Origin: Cryptomeria japonica
Lineage: Eukaryota > Streptophyta > Pinopsida > Cupressales > Cupressaceae
DNA: 64,000 nucleotides
NCBI RefSeq assembly: GCF_030272615.1
Contig: NC_081412.1
Span: 476,169,657 to 476,233,656 of the forward strand
Direction of reading: 5' to 3'
Part shown: piece by piece, positions 1 through 9,269 of the stretch
How the letters are laid out: each line of letters begins with the position of its first letter
Position numbering within the stretch: position 1 is the first letter of the stretch
Position numbers and translations under genes: made by a program
The notes under the pieces: generated by a model
What the model saw: the letters and a program-made list of their open reading frames with translations, nothing else
Told to the model about the DNA's origin: nothing
Databases searched by the model: none

Positions 1-20
1 TGCCTATTATATCATCACAA

Positions 21-2384
21 ATGAACATGACGCAAGGGGGCAATTCATTTAATCATTCTATTCCTCCTTGTAATGTTCCTCCTGTCCAATCATCTCCTAT
101 GACTAATTATCATAGGGTCCCACCACCTTACTCTCTACCTTCTTTCAATAACATAACACCTCCATCTCAATCTAACACATCCAATATGAACTCTTCGACT
201 GAAGCGACCATTAACAAACTTGCACAAACTGTCTCTTCTTTACAGCAACAAATTGCCTCTATGAATCAATCTAAGTTTAGTGTGCCCACATTTGATGTTG
301 CGAGCCCACTTTCTCTTGACATTGTTCGAGCTATCCCTCCTAAACATGTTGAAATCCCGCATTTGGAACTTTATAATGGTAAAGGAGATCCTCTAACACA
401 TGTTAAGACTTTTCAAACAATTTGTACTGATTTTGCTTATGACCAAAGCTTGCTTGCAAAACTATTCACTAGAACATTAAGAGACAAAGCCCTACAATGG
501 TATTGCTCGTTGCCTTCCTATTCTATTACTTCTTTCGAACAACTTGCAAATGCTTTCATTCAACAATTTCAAAACAATATAAGTCCTAAAGTTACTTTGA
601 TTGATTTAATGCATTGTAAACAAGGTGTTAAAGAAAAAGTGACTGATTTCATTGGCAGATATAAGCATTTGTATGCTCAAATTTCTTTTCCAGTGCCTGA
701 CAATGATATTCAAAGAATCTTTATTTCTAATTTACAAAAAGATATTCGAGACAAACTTCTATTTTCTGAGTTTACTTCTTTCCAACAGTTGTGTGCAACT
801 CTTCACAATTATCAACTGACTGTGAGTCAAATGGAACAATCACATCCTATGGCTCCGAGTGATAAGGGTGATAGCAGTCAACAACCATTTGGGAAGTTTA
901 AACCGAACAGAGATTCCATCAAATTCAATGAAAACATCATCAACAACAATGTGAATGCAGCATCAGGTGTGCCTCCTATTTCTAAATTTTTCAAGAAAGA
1001 AAGAAAGTATACTCCTTTGAATGAATCATTGCATAGTATTATGAATAAGTTATTGGAACAAAATGTGCTTACTCTTCCTCCTATAAGACAAATTGATCCT
1101 GCAAAGATTACTTCACCTTATTTTGATAACAAAGCCTTTTGTCAATTTCATTGTCAGCCTGGGCATGATACTGAAAAATGTTTTTCTTTAAAGGGTAAAA
1201 TTCAAGATTTGATTGATAATAATACTATCTCTGTTTCTGGAGTGAATGATAAAGGCAACACATCTGTAGCTCCTCCTAACCAAAATCTTCAGATTTTCAC
1301 TGATCCATTGCCTTCTCATACCTCTAATGCGATTGAGACTAATGATTCCTCTCTCTCATCTGATGGTCTTGTGTCTATGACTCCGAATGTGATTAACTTT
1401 GTAGAGCAGCAAGAAATCCCTGAAGAACCTTCCATCACATTTGATTCTAGCGAAACCATTAGGGCACCTGATGGTCCTTTATACATAGTTGCAAAAGTTA
1501 AGAATACACCTTGCCGTGGAGTGCTTATTGATCCTTCGTGCATGGTTAACGTTATTACTGAAGAATTTCTTTTTACTTTGCAATTGAATCAAGTGATCTA
1601 TGACAAAACAGATGTGATTGTGAAATTATTTGATGCATTTTCTTCTCCTGCAATTGGTTCTATTACATTGCCTATTGAGGTCCATAACAAATCTCTTGAT
1701 GTGAACTTTGCTATTATTCCATCTTCCGAACAATTTCGTGTGAAGCTTGGCTATCCTTGGCTATCTTCCATGAAAGCTATTGCTTCTCCTATTCACAAGT
1801 GTTTGAAATTTCCCCATAATGGTGAAGTTGTTACTGTCAATCATAGTCTCTTTAAACCAGCTGAAAGAACCTCTAGTGTTCCTATTGATTACTTTTGGCC
1901 TAAACAATTCCAATCTCTTCCTCCGCGAAGTGATCATCTTTTCAAATCTTATCAAAAGTGGAAAACAGATATGATCTTATCTCTAAGTGAACCTAGAGCA
2001 CCTAAACTTGACATTCCTATCATTCTTGAGAAGGAAGTTCTTCCTTTGAAAGATAAAACTAATGTCTTTCCTCAAGAAGATTCCCAACCCATCCCTATGG
2101 ATGTGACTATGTCTATACCTAATAAACTTCCTAAGAGTAGACCTATACCTCCTCATCATGATGGACTTGGTCTTCTCCCTAAACCGAAAATTCCTCCTTT
2201 GTATGGAGCAGTTCCTCCTCCTTCTTTTTATAGAGAGAAGGGACCTTCTTCTTCTCCTATTATCCAGCCTAAGAGACCACAACCTAAACACCCAAGTGCT
2301 AAGGATGAGAACATTCCTCCTCCTCAGTCTTCGCAACTTCCTACTAAGACTAGACGAAATCGTTCTGCACGTGAACGCCGATGA
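21..2384 (+). CDS. Gag and aspartic protease-like polyprotein, element C
   Basis: A 787-codon open frame. Residues about 113-240 match the plant retrotransposon Gag core: a YNGKGDP start, then DKALQWY, the motif in which Gag domains place a conserved tryptophan. At about 373-388 there is a zinc-knuckle-like CX2HX4HX4C (FCQFHCQPGHDTEKC). Around 500-580 the layout is that of a retroviral-type aspartic protease (VLIDPS, then LGYPWL), but the catalytic D-T/S-G is D-P-S here, so activity is doubtful. Residues 705-770 are rich in proline and the end is strongly basic. The frame may begin upstream of the window, so the start is uncertain. It stops at a TGA beyond which the same frame stays open to 2831. 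Gag would form the particle and the protease would process it. Confidence 0.75.
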   Translation: MNMTQGGNSFNHSIPPCNVPPVQSSPMTNYHRVPPPYSLPSFNNITPPSQSNTSNMNSSTEATINKLAQTVSSLQQQIASMNQSKFSVPTFDVASPLSLDIVRAIPPKHVEIPHLELYNGKGDPLTHVKTFQTICTDFAYDQSLLAKLFTRTLRDKALQWYCSLPSYSITSFEQLANAFIQQFQNNISPKVTLIDLMHCKQGVKEKVTDFIGRYKHLYAQISFPVPDNDIQRIFISNLQKDIRDKLLFSEFTSFQQLCATLHNYQLTVSQMEQSHPMAPSDKGDSSQQPFGKFKPNRDSIKFNENIINNNVNAASGVPPISKFFKKERKYTPLNESLHSIMNKLLEQNVLTLPPIRQIDPAKITSPYFDNKAFCQFHCQPGHDTEKCFSLKGKIQDLIDNNTISVSGVNDKGNTSVAPPNQNLQIFTDPLPSHTSNAIETNDSSLSSDGLVSMTPNVINFVEQQEIPEEPSITFDSSETIRAPDGPLYIVAKVKNTPCRGVLIDPSCMVNVITEEFLFTLQLNQVIYDKTDVIVKLFDAFSSPAIGSITLPIEVHNKSLDVNFAIIPSSEQFRVKLGYPWLSSMKAIASPIHKCLKFPHNGEVVTVNHSLFKPAERTSSVPIDYFWPKQFQSLPPRSDHLFKSYQKWKTDMILSLSEPRAPKLDIPIILEKEVLPLKDKTNVFPQEDSQPIPMDVTMSIPNKLPKSRPIPPHHDGLGLLPKPKIPPLYGAVPPPSFYREKGPSSSPIIQPKRPQPKHPSAKDENIPPPQSSQLPTKTRRNRSARERR

Positions 2385-2831
2385 AAGCGTCGTCTTAGAG
2401 CTCAGGCAGCTGCTTCTCAAACTTTGCAATCTCCAAAAACACCTTCAACAAGCATTATTCCATTTTCTCCTCAGCCGGACATTGAGCCTAAATCTCCTAA
2501 ACATAAGATGCATGATGGTCTTGATCTTGTGCGAGTTAAAGCTCCTATTTTTATAAATCTTGATGATGATATAGATGAAAATGTTACTCCTCTTGCTTCT
2601 GATAGTGAATATGAACTTGTTGATGTTGATAACCATTTATCTAACGAATTTTCTAAAGCACTTATCCTAGCTCCTAGACAAGAACAATGTGGCTCGGAAC
2701 ATGAACATAGCCCTTGTTTGGATCTTGTGATAGCTCCATCTGCTGTGTTGGATGTTCCTCCTCTAGCGTGTTCCCTGCCTTCCCGAAACATTGATCAGCA
2801 AGATTGGGGGGTAGATGACGTGCTAGACTAG
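2385..2831 (+). pseudogene. C-terminal continuation of the element C polyprotein after an in-frame TGA
   Basis: The codons following the TGA at 2382-2384 stay in the same frame for about 148 codons and keep the same composition: a basic stretch flanking the stop, then serine/proline-rich and acidic segments (DLVRVKAPIFINLDDDID). The base context fits a CGA arginine codon changed to TGA by one C-to-T change. The two frames are therefore best read as one ancestral protein of about 936 residues. No known domain is visible in this tail. Read-through cannot be excluded from sequence alone. Confidence 0.6.
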
Positions 2832-3559
2832 TTACATTAGCATAGTAGACTCTCTCCCCCTCTCTTTTGTTACTTCTTCTATATGTTATTCTCATTCTTC
2901 TATTTGTTGTCCTTGGTGTTGTCTACTTGAGGACGATGCAAAGCATTGAGATCTCTCGATCTCTCTCATGTTGACTCAAAAGACACATGCGTTCCCTTCT
3001 TCTAGGTGACCTTCCTTGATTGGGGAATGAAGAACAATTATGCATACATACATATGATATATATACATGAATTATCATACAGCATACTGACCCCGAGGAA
3101 AGCGAAGTCACCTCGTGCTTTGTGTTTTGTGTCTATTATCCTTGGGTTTATCTCACACTTGGGGGCTAAATCCTTGCGATAACGTGCTCCTTTCTCATTT
3201 CTTATATGTATCACTACGTTAAAACAATCATCCCCGGTGAGGCATGTGCGATCGCTTTAACGTAGGGGGGCATACATCCCGTTCATATCTTTTTAAGATA
3301 CTTGAAAATTTCTTGGTAAATTTAACCTTGCCTTGAAAATTTTTGATATCTTTCTTGCATGACTCATAGTGAGGGAACCTTACTACTGACAGTCATGGTT
3401 CTCCCTCGTGATCTTCCCTTTTACTTTGTCAATCGAAGTTGTAAGATCCTTAGTCCACTGGGGGCTTGGTGTGTCTTGCCTCCTTGACGTGGTGAAAGTC
3501 TTTCAATGTTGTTTCCTTGTACTTTACCGGAAGTATGAGCATACATACTCCCGCTAAAG
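2832..3559 (+). other. 3' untranslated region of element C
   Basis: About 730 bases between the end of the polyprotein and the polypurine tract. No pol motif is visible in any frame. It contains several GGGGGCTAAA-like purine-rich stretches (around 3163 and 3459) resembling the true tract next to the LTR. Confidence 0.5.
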
Positions 3560-3571
3560 TGGGGGCTAAAT
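3560..3571 (+). promoter_or_regulatory. Polypurine tract, element C
   Basis: The purine-rich GTGGGGGCTAAA sits directly before the TGTAGC start of the LTR. This is where plus-strand DNA synthesis is primed in LTR elements. It fixes the orientation of the element as plus. Confidence 0.6.
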
Positions 3572-3737
3572 GTAGCATCCTAAAATTGTGACACTTGCAA
3601 TTTCGACTGCATTTCGGTCTTCACGATGGCGACGCAACACGCAACCTGAATGGAGACCCTGAAACTTGCTCACGACACTGAAAACTGCATTTTTCAAGCA
3701 CCCTGGCCTGAACCTCCTTGCACCCTGCTGTCCCAGG

Positions 3738-3850
3738 AGGTGGGACCAGAGCGCCCAGCGCCCTGGTCCCTCAGGACTAGGGCGCCCAGCGCCCTGGTCC
3801 CCAGGACCATGGCGCCCAGCGCCCTGGTCCCTGGGTCCTATTTTGGGCCC
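3738..3850 (+). repeat. GC-rich direct repeats GCGCCCAGCGCCCTGGTCC in LTR C
   Basis: Three units of about 32-36 bases carry GCGCCCAGCGCCCTGGTCC followed by CAGGAC or GGGTCC. They stand out from the AT-rich surroundings. A related GGACCGTGGCGCCGGGCGCC copy lies at 4297-4316. Confidence 0.75.
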
Positions 3851-3953
3851 GGTCTCCTAAGGGGTCTCGGGTCTTTTTGTTTGCAAATTGGAAATTAACT
3901 TTCCTGGTCGGCCTAAGGTCGGGAAAATCAGTATATCAGCCCTAATTGACAAG

Positions 3954-3962
3954 TATATAAAT
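3954..3962 (+). promoter_or_regulatory. TATA box of LTR C
   Basis: TATATAAAT lies about 380 bases into the LTR and is followed by pyrimidine-rich sequence, as expected for the RNA start of an LTR promoter. Confidence 0.5.
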
Positions 3963-4696
3963 GACATTTTCCTCTTTCATTCGACATGATGGAAAAGGCG
4001 TGGAAACTATACCCAAGCATTCAAGCATTCAAGCATTCCTTCAAGCAATTGATCATCTCAAGTCTCCATTCAAGGATAAGTGTTGCATTCAAGACAAGGA
4101 TTCAACCATTGAAGAGGAGATCACATACTACATGCTACAACATACAACATACAACATACAACATCTAAACCTTCGCACATAAGGATACAAACATCCTTAG
4201 AACAAGGTTGCAAGTACGCGGCTGAAATTGAAGATCTGGAATCCTTGTGCAGAGACGAACAGATCCCCCTTCGTTTCGCGGATTTTTCAGAGGACCGTGG
4301 CGCCGGGCGCCATCGTCCCGACAACTTTTGCTCAAATTTGCAGGACAGCGCCGTATCGACATTTTACTGCTAATTCCAGGTCCGCAGCTTCATCCTATAA
4401 CCCGAACTCAGTTTATAAGCGAATCTTTATGACTTTCTATGCATGCTTAGCTTAATTTCCTTAACAACATTCTTTACAAAAGAGGGTAGCCTTGCTTTCC
4501 TAACCCTTGAAATTCATTTAACATCCAATCTTGCATTGCGTGGGATTGGATCTTATGAGTTTCAACCCCTCTTTTGAATGTAAAGTCTCTCCCCTAAGTG
4601 AAAAACCATCGAATCCTAGCGAACCTCCCTTCTCTCTCCTCGGAGTCGGAAGAGGGGAGAACAACTAGGGTTCGATCGCGATTTTTCCGCTTTACA

Positions 4697-6719
4697 ACAG
4701 TTGCTAGAGAGGAACAAGAAGCTCAAAGTGCACTTGCAAGACTGGTCAGCAGCTTGCAAATAATTTTTATCTCTCTCACAACTAACTTTTCCCCTCAGAG
4801 CCATAGAACTATGGAGAAAATGAAGGCGAAATGGCTGAAGATGTGGGTTTGGAGCCATACAATCCCAATTGTTACAAACTCTCAGAGTTCTCCCTTACCA
4901 GGAAAAACAATGAGAATCTTGCACCCTAGTTTTCTCTGCATCAGTAAGCACCCATGCTCACTAGTAATTTGGTTGATAGGGTGGTTGGTTTTCATGCAAG
5001 CACTCTAACCTTGGCATCAAATCTTTCATGTATAACTAGACCAATACTTTTACTTCAAGGCAAAAAATAGAGGCAACCGGTTCTACTGGGTCATATTTTT
5101 GTAAATTGGCTAATTAGCTAAAATGAGACACATGTAAAATGGCCTGATGCTTGTTGCATTCCGAGAGGTTATAAAAAGGAATTCCAAGGCTGTGGAAAAG
5201 GATTCTAAAAATTATGTATTCTAGGCGGGTAGAAGCAGGGCTCTGCTAATATAAGGTTTCTAGTTGTTGCACAAAGAAGAAGGACCTTCCTTCCATATTG
5301 TAAATCTTTGTTAGTAATTGATAAAGTGTTTTAATGATGTAGATATTGTCTCCATGTGTGTTTTTCTAGAACTCATATGAATTAAAATATTAAGGATATG
5401 TTGTTTCATCCTAGTATCTCTTAATCGGTGTGTGATTATGCTTATGGATCTCCTTCAAGGAGGGACTTAAATTCTATATGCAAGTTACATTGAATTTAGA
5501 AAAATGTCAAATGTATTAATAAGAATAATAAAGGAAATTAACTAGTGGAATCATCTAAATGTCAAGCATTAACATTTTGAAAATTCACTAATTCGATTTA
5601 TTTTGCAATGTGGGTTTGTTCTTTGAATTCATGGGTGTGACTCTTTTCCCTTAGATATGCACTGGACTATAGAAGTTGCTTAGGGTTAATTTCAGAAGTA
5701 TCTTTTAAAATAATCTCTTCTTCCCCTTTTCTATCTTTCTTTATGAATTGTAAAGGACAAATTTTAGCATGCATGCTTGGGATTATTCTCTCAGTCAAAT
5801 CTCAGATCTTACAAGATTAAAAGTATGTACAAGCTAATTGTGAATGATTCCCCTAAAAATGAGAAACATCTACTAGTTGTGAGGCTGCATGATTGTAACA
5901 GATTTAAAAGCACATAGGATATGCAAGCCTAAGATAGGAATACCCTCCTGAGTTAGGGAGAGCTCGAAGTGAAGAAGGCTTCATAGGGCCTTCTTGTGTT
6001 TTTTTTCTTGTCTTCAGTCTATCAATAGTGTAAATTGAATACTCTAGGTTCACAGTTCTATGACCTAGGAGTATTAATTTTCCTTAGGGTTGGAGGTAGA
6101 AGGAAAAATTGTCAACACCACATTAACATTTCATGCCCGTATATACATATATATACATACATGTATATATGTACTCCTTTTATTATACATACATAATTAT
6201 TTATGTATCAAATACACATTACATTTAAATTAAAGTATAAAACTAAAATGATTATTAATTTGACTTTAGTTGAACTTAGTTATTTGATGGCTTAAGTCAA
6301 CAGTATGAGCTCTTTGTTAAGAGGGAACCCTAACAACTCAATTGGTTGTCTAGGGTTAACCATATTAGGTACCTAGTTGATGACTCCACACATTACATCA
6401 TAATAGGACATTAATAATACTTATAGGTTTCAAAGACTCGGATGGAAAATCGTCCCTTCACCTACTTACCTCCCATACCCGATGATACTTTCACTCCCTT
6501 CTTGGAGGATGTTGAATTTCATGCAACTACTAGGTTAAAACAATGTAATTAGCCCAAAATCTTATCAATAATTTTAACATGTAAAAATATGACTAGATTG
6601 GAGTATAAAATTTATTTACTCAAATAAATTCATATCACATATGAAATTTTAAACGAGTGTTCAGTTCTCATCAACTCATAATCACATAATAATGCAAATT
6701 AAGCATAGAAAAGTGTCAG
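4697..6719. other. No recognisable gene
   Basis: About 2 kb of AT-rich DNA. Open frames are short and lack any motif I recognise. A simple TATACATATATATACATACA-like stretch lies near 6140-6175. It may include old repeat remnants that I cannot assign. Confidence 0.5.
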
Positions 6720-7320
6720 TGAAAAAAGAAGGAAGTGGCATATCCTTCCCCTTCTAAATTATTGTCCTCGATGATTTATAGTATCAATAGTATCAACATT
6801 AACAACAAAATACAATAGTGTTTATCCAAATGTTAGAAATCATTCAACTATTGTAAACATTAAACAAGTGAGGAAACATTTGGTAGATTTCATCATAATC
6901 CTCCCACATTGCACTATCATTAGAGTATTGGTACCACTAGACCTTACATTGCTTGACTTCTCTATTACATAAGCAAAGCTTACATACCTTGAGCACCTTG
7001 AGTAGCTCAATCGTGACCACCCCTAGGTTTTGTACCTACAAATAATTCAAATAAATCATGTGTGCAAAATTTGATATATACTTTTTAAGGTAAGATACAT
7101 GAAATCCATCATGCAATTGGACGAGAGTAGGTAGTAGAGAAATTCTATATGCGATGATATTGATGACATCTAAAACCTCAAATGGTCCTACATATCTTGG
7201 TGCAAGATTTAAAGATTTTTCAAATTTAATGGTACTTTTTTTTATGTTTGACTCGCAATAGTACTTCTCCCCCACCTCAAATTACTTGGGCATTTGCTTT
7301 GCATCTACATGTTGAATGGT
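6720..7320 (-). pseudogene. Chromovirus-type gypsy integrase C-terminal remnant
   Basis: On the minus strand the 79-codon frame 7275-7036 reads LAPRYVGPFEVLD followed by AYRISLLP and LHDGFHVSYLKKY. This is the conserved GPY/F region of Ty3/gypsy integrases, followed by the usual HDVFHVS-like segment. Past a stop, weaker similarity continues toward a chromodomain-like end (MWEDYDEIYQMFPHLF, near 6855-6900) and a purine-rich AGAAGGGGAAGG at about 6745. No other part of the element is present, so it is an old fragment. Confidence 0.7.
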
Positions 7321-7661
7321 TGAATGTTCTATAATACTTAGAGGGGGGGTGAACTTGTATTCCCACAACAATAAAAAAAACTTTCCATTGATTTTAACCT
7401 TAGAAATAAATCTCATTAGCATGAATCAACAAATGCAAAATAAATAGAAAACATAATCACAAGACATACACCGGATTTTTATACGTGGAAAACCCAAATG
7501 AGAAAAACCATGGAGAGGGTTAACTCTCATGATAATATAACTAGTTATATGGTGTTTATAAAAGGTGGTTCACTATTGGATGGCTCACTACCTGATTACA
7601 ACATGGCTTACTATCGGATCTCAACATGACTTCCTACCAGATTGCTCACTGAAATAAAAAT
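7311..7661 (+). repeat. Probable copia-like LTR fragment split by element G
   Basis: The stretch TTGAATGTTCTATAATACTTAGAGGGGGGGTGAAC and the motif TTTTATACGTGGAAAACCC resemble conserved parts of plant Ty1/copia LTRs (family recognition from memory). Element G is inserted at its right edge, and the sequence probably resumes after 26002. No coding sequence is attached. Confidence 0.35.
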
Positions 7662-7666
7662 AAGTG
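7662..7666. repeat. Target-site duplication AAGTG, left copy (element G)
   Basis: AAGTG directly precedes the TGTTG start of the left LTR. The same five bases follow the CAACA end of the right LTR at 25998-26002. Confidence 0.8.
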
Positions 7667-7835
7667 TGTTGTCCTCAATTTCAATTTGGCCAAAATCGTG
7701 AGGCAACCCTATGAAACTCGTCTGTTTCATACCTTATGGTCTCTGGGAGAGATTAATCGACTTGGTCGATTAGTTGGTTTCATTCTTTGCTTTTCATTTT
7801 TATTGTTTTCCTTGTTTCTTAGGATTGTAGTTTAA

Positions 7836-9146
7836 CCTGTAGTTTGGGCTTTAAAGTCTGAACTACAGGGGTCTTTGTTAATAAATTACAATTCGGATTT
7901 TAAGTCCGAAGTGTATTTGAGTTTTGTTGTAGTCTGCAGTTCTGACTCTAAAGTCCGAACTGCATGAAGTTTTAACAGCAGTTCGGACTATAGAGTCCAA
8001 AATGCTATTTGTTTTGGATTGCAATTCGGACTTTAAAGTCCGAACTGCATATTGTCTTTGCTTGCAGTCTGGACTTTAAAGTCCGAACTGCACGGGGTTT
8101 TGTGTCAGTTGCATGTCAGGTTTTAAAGTTCGATGTGCAAGTGCCCCTAGGTTGCATGTTAGACTTTAAAACCCGACATGCAACTGCAAGTTATATTAAT
8201 TAGCATTTATTGCTAATTAGGGTTTTCTTAAAAGCTTTTTAAATTAACTTTATGCATTTTAGTTTTCATTGTGCTCCATTTTCTTCCTCCGTGTACCCTC
8301 TTCTACTCTTGCTCATCGTGATTCGGATTTCCCTTGCCTACTTGTCGGATCTTTTTCATCAACGAATTGGAAGAGGTAAGTTCTTCGGTTTTCGGGTTTT
8401 TATTTTGCCTTTGTTTGTTTGTTGTCATGTTCTCTTTTTGTTTTTGTTTATTTTTCGCATTTAGATCTAGAGGGTAATTAGGTTTTGAAGTTTGATTGCC
8501 TTCTTAGATCCGGAGGGCAATCGGGTTTTGAAGTCCGATTGCCTCCTTAGATCCGGAGGGTAATTGGGTTTTGAAGTCCGATTGCCTCCTTAGATCCGGA
8601 GGGTAATTGGGTTTTGAAGTCCGATTGCCTCCTTAGATCCAGAGTGCAATTGGACTTCAAAATCTGATTGCCCTCTGGATACCCTTATCTTCCCGGCACC
8701 CCGGAGTTTAAACTGCGGTGTGCAGCCGAAGAGTTGTCCCTCCACATATTGCAATTTAAAGTCCGATATGCGGCATGTTAACCTTCGCATATCGGACTTT
8801 AAAATCCGATATGCGGAGGGGTGGAGGTTGACATGTCGGGTTTTAAAACAAAACATGTCAACCAGATTATTTCCTTTTATCAGCACATCGGGTTCTAAAC
8901 TCCGATGTGCTGATGGTTGTTTTTCCCTGCACACCAAAGTTTAAACTCCAATGTGCTGTTGTTTTTCCCCACCCTGCACATCGGGTTTTAAACTCCGATG
9001 TGCAGGTTGTTTTTCCATATTGAACATTAGAGTTTAAACTCCGATGTGCTGTTAACCTATCCCAAGTCTGCACATCGGGTTTTAAACTCTGATGTGCATG
9101 TTTTGTTTGTGAAGAAGCAGATCGGACTTTTTTTTCCGACCTATTG
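7836..9146 (+). repeat. Palindrome array in LTR G, left copy
   Basis: About 20 imperfect to near-perfect palindromes with arms of about 10-14 bases share a TTTAAA (or TTTTAAA, TCTAAA, TTTGAAG) centre, for example TTCGGACTTTAAAGTCCGAA. Arm sequences fall into families: AGTTCGGAC, GCAATCGG, GCATATCGGA, GACATGTCGGG and GCACATCGG. Within a palindrome the two arms match each other even when they differ from neighbouring palindromes. The GCAATCGG family forms a tandem run of about 50-bp units with AGATCCGGAG spacers near 8460-8690. Confidence 0.85.
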
Positions 9147-9269
9147 TTTTAGCAGTTTTTACTCCTTGGCCTGTTTTAAGTCCCGTTTTTCAATCCGTTT
9201 GAGAAAAAATTGATTTTTGATAATGATGAATGGCTAATCATCAGTATTGAATGCAATAATTGTGCATGA

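Larger units (their letters stand above)
1..4696 (+). mobile_element. Element C: 3' part of a gypsy-type element without pol
   Basis: The window opens inside this element. In order it shows a Gag/protease-like frame, about 740 bases of untranslated DNA, a purine-rich tract and an LTR beginning TGTAGCATCC. No reverse transcriptase, RNase H or integrase lies between the protease-like region and the LTR, so this copy could not have moved on its own. It resembles the non-autonomous Gag-bearing LTR elements known in plants (TR-GAG type), which is inference. The 5' LTR is outside the window, so element length and target duplication cannot be checked. Confidence 0.7.
3572..4696 (+). repeat. 3' LTR of element C
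   Basis: It starts TGTAGCATCC after the polypurine tract. The right end is placed at TTTTTCCGCTTTACA because the LTR of element D ends in the closely similar CTTTTTCCCCTACA. It holds a TATA box at 3954 and a GC-rich direct repeat at 3738-3850. The partner LTR is outside the window, so the end is inferred from the related element. Confidence 0.6.

Noticed and set aside
1983-2429. Arg/Ser-rich minus-strand frame of 148 codons
   Set aside because: Antisense of the Pro-rich tail of the element C polyprotein.
4598-5008. 136-codon frame after LTR C as a possible host gene
   Set aside because: It starts inside the LTR, shows no known motif and has no plausible partner exons.
8252-8464. 70-codon hydrophobic frame in LTR G (possible membrane peptide)
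   Set aside because: T-rich sequence gives Leu/Phe by composition; the frame is not kept in the 3' LTR copy.
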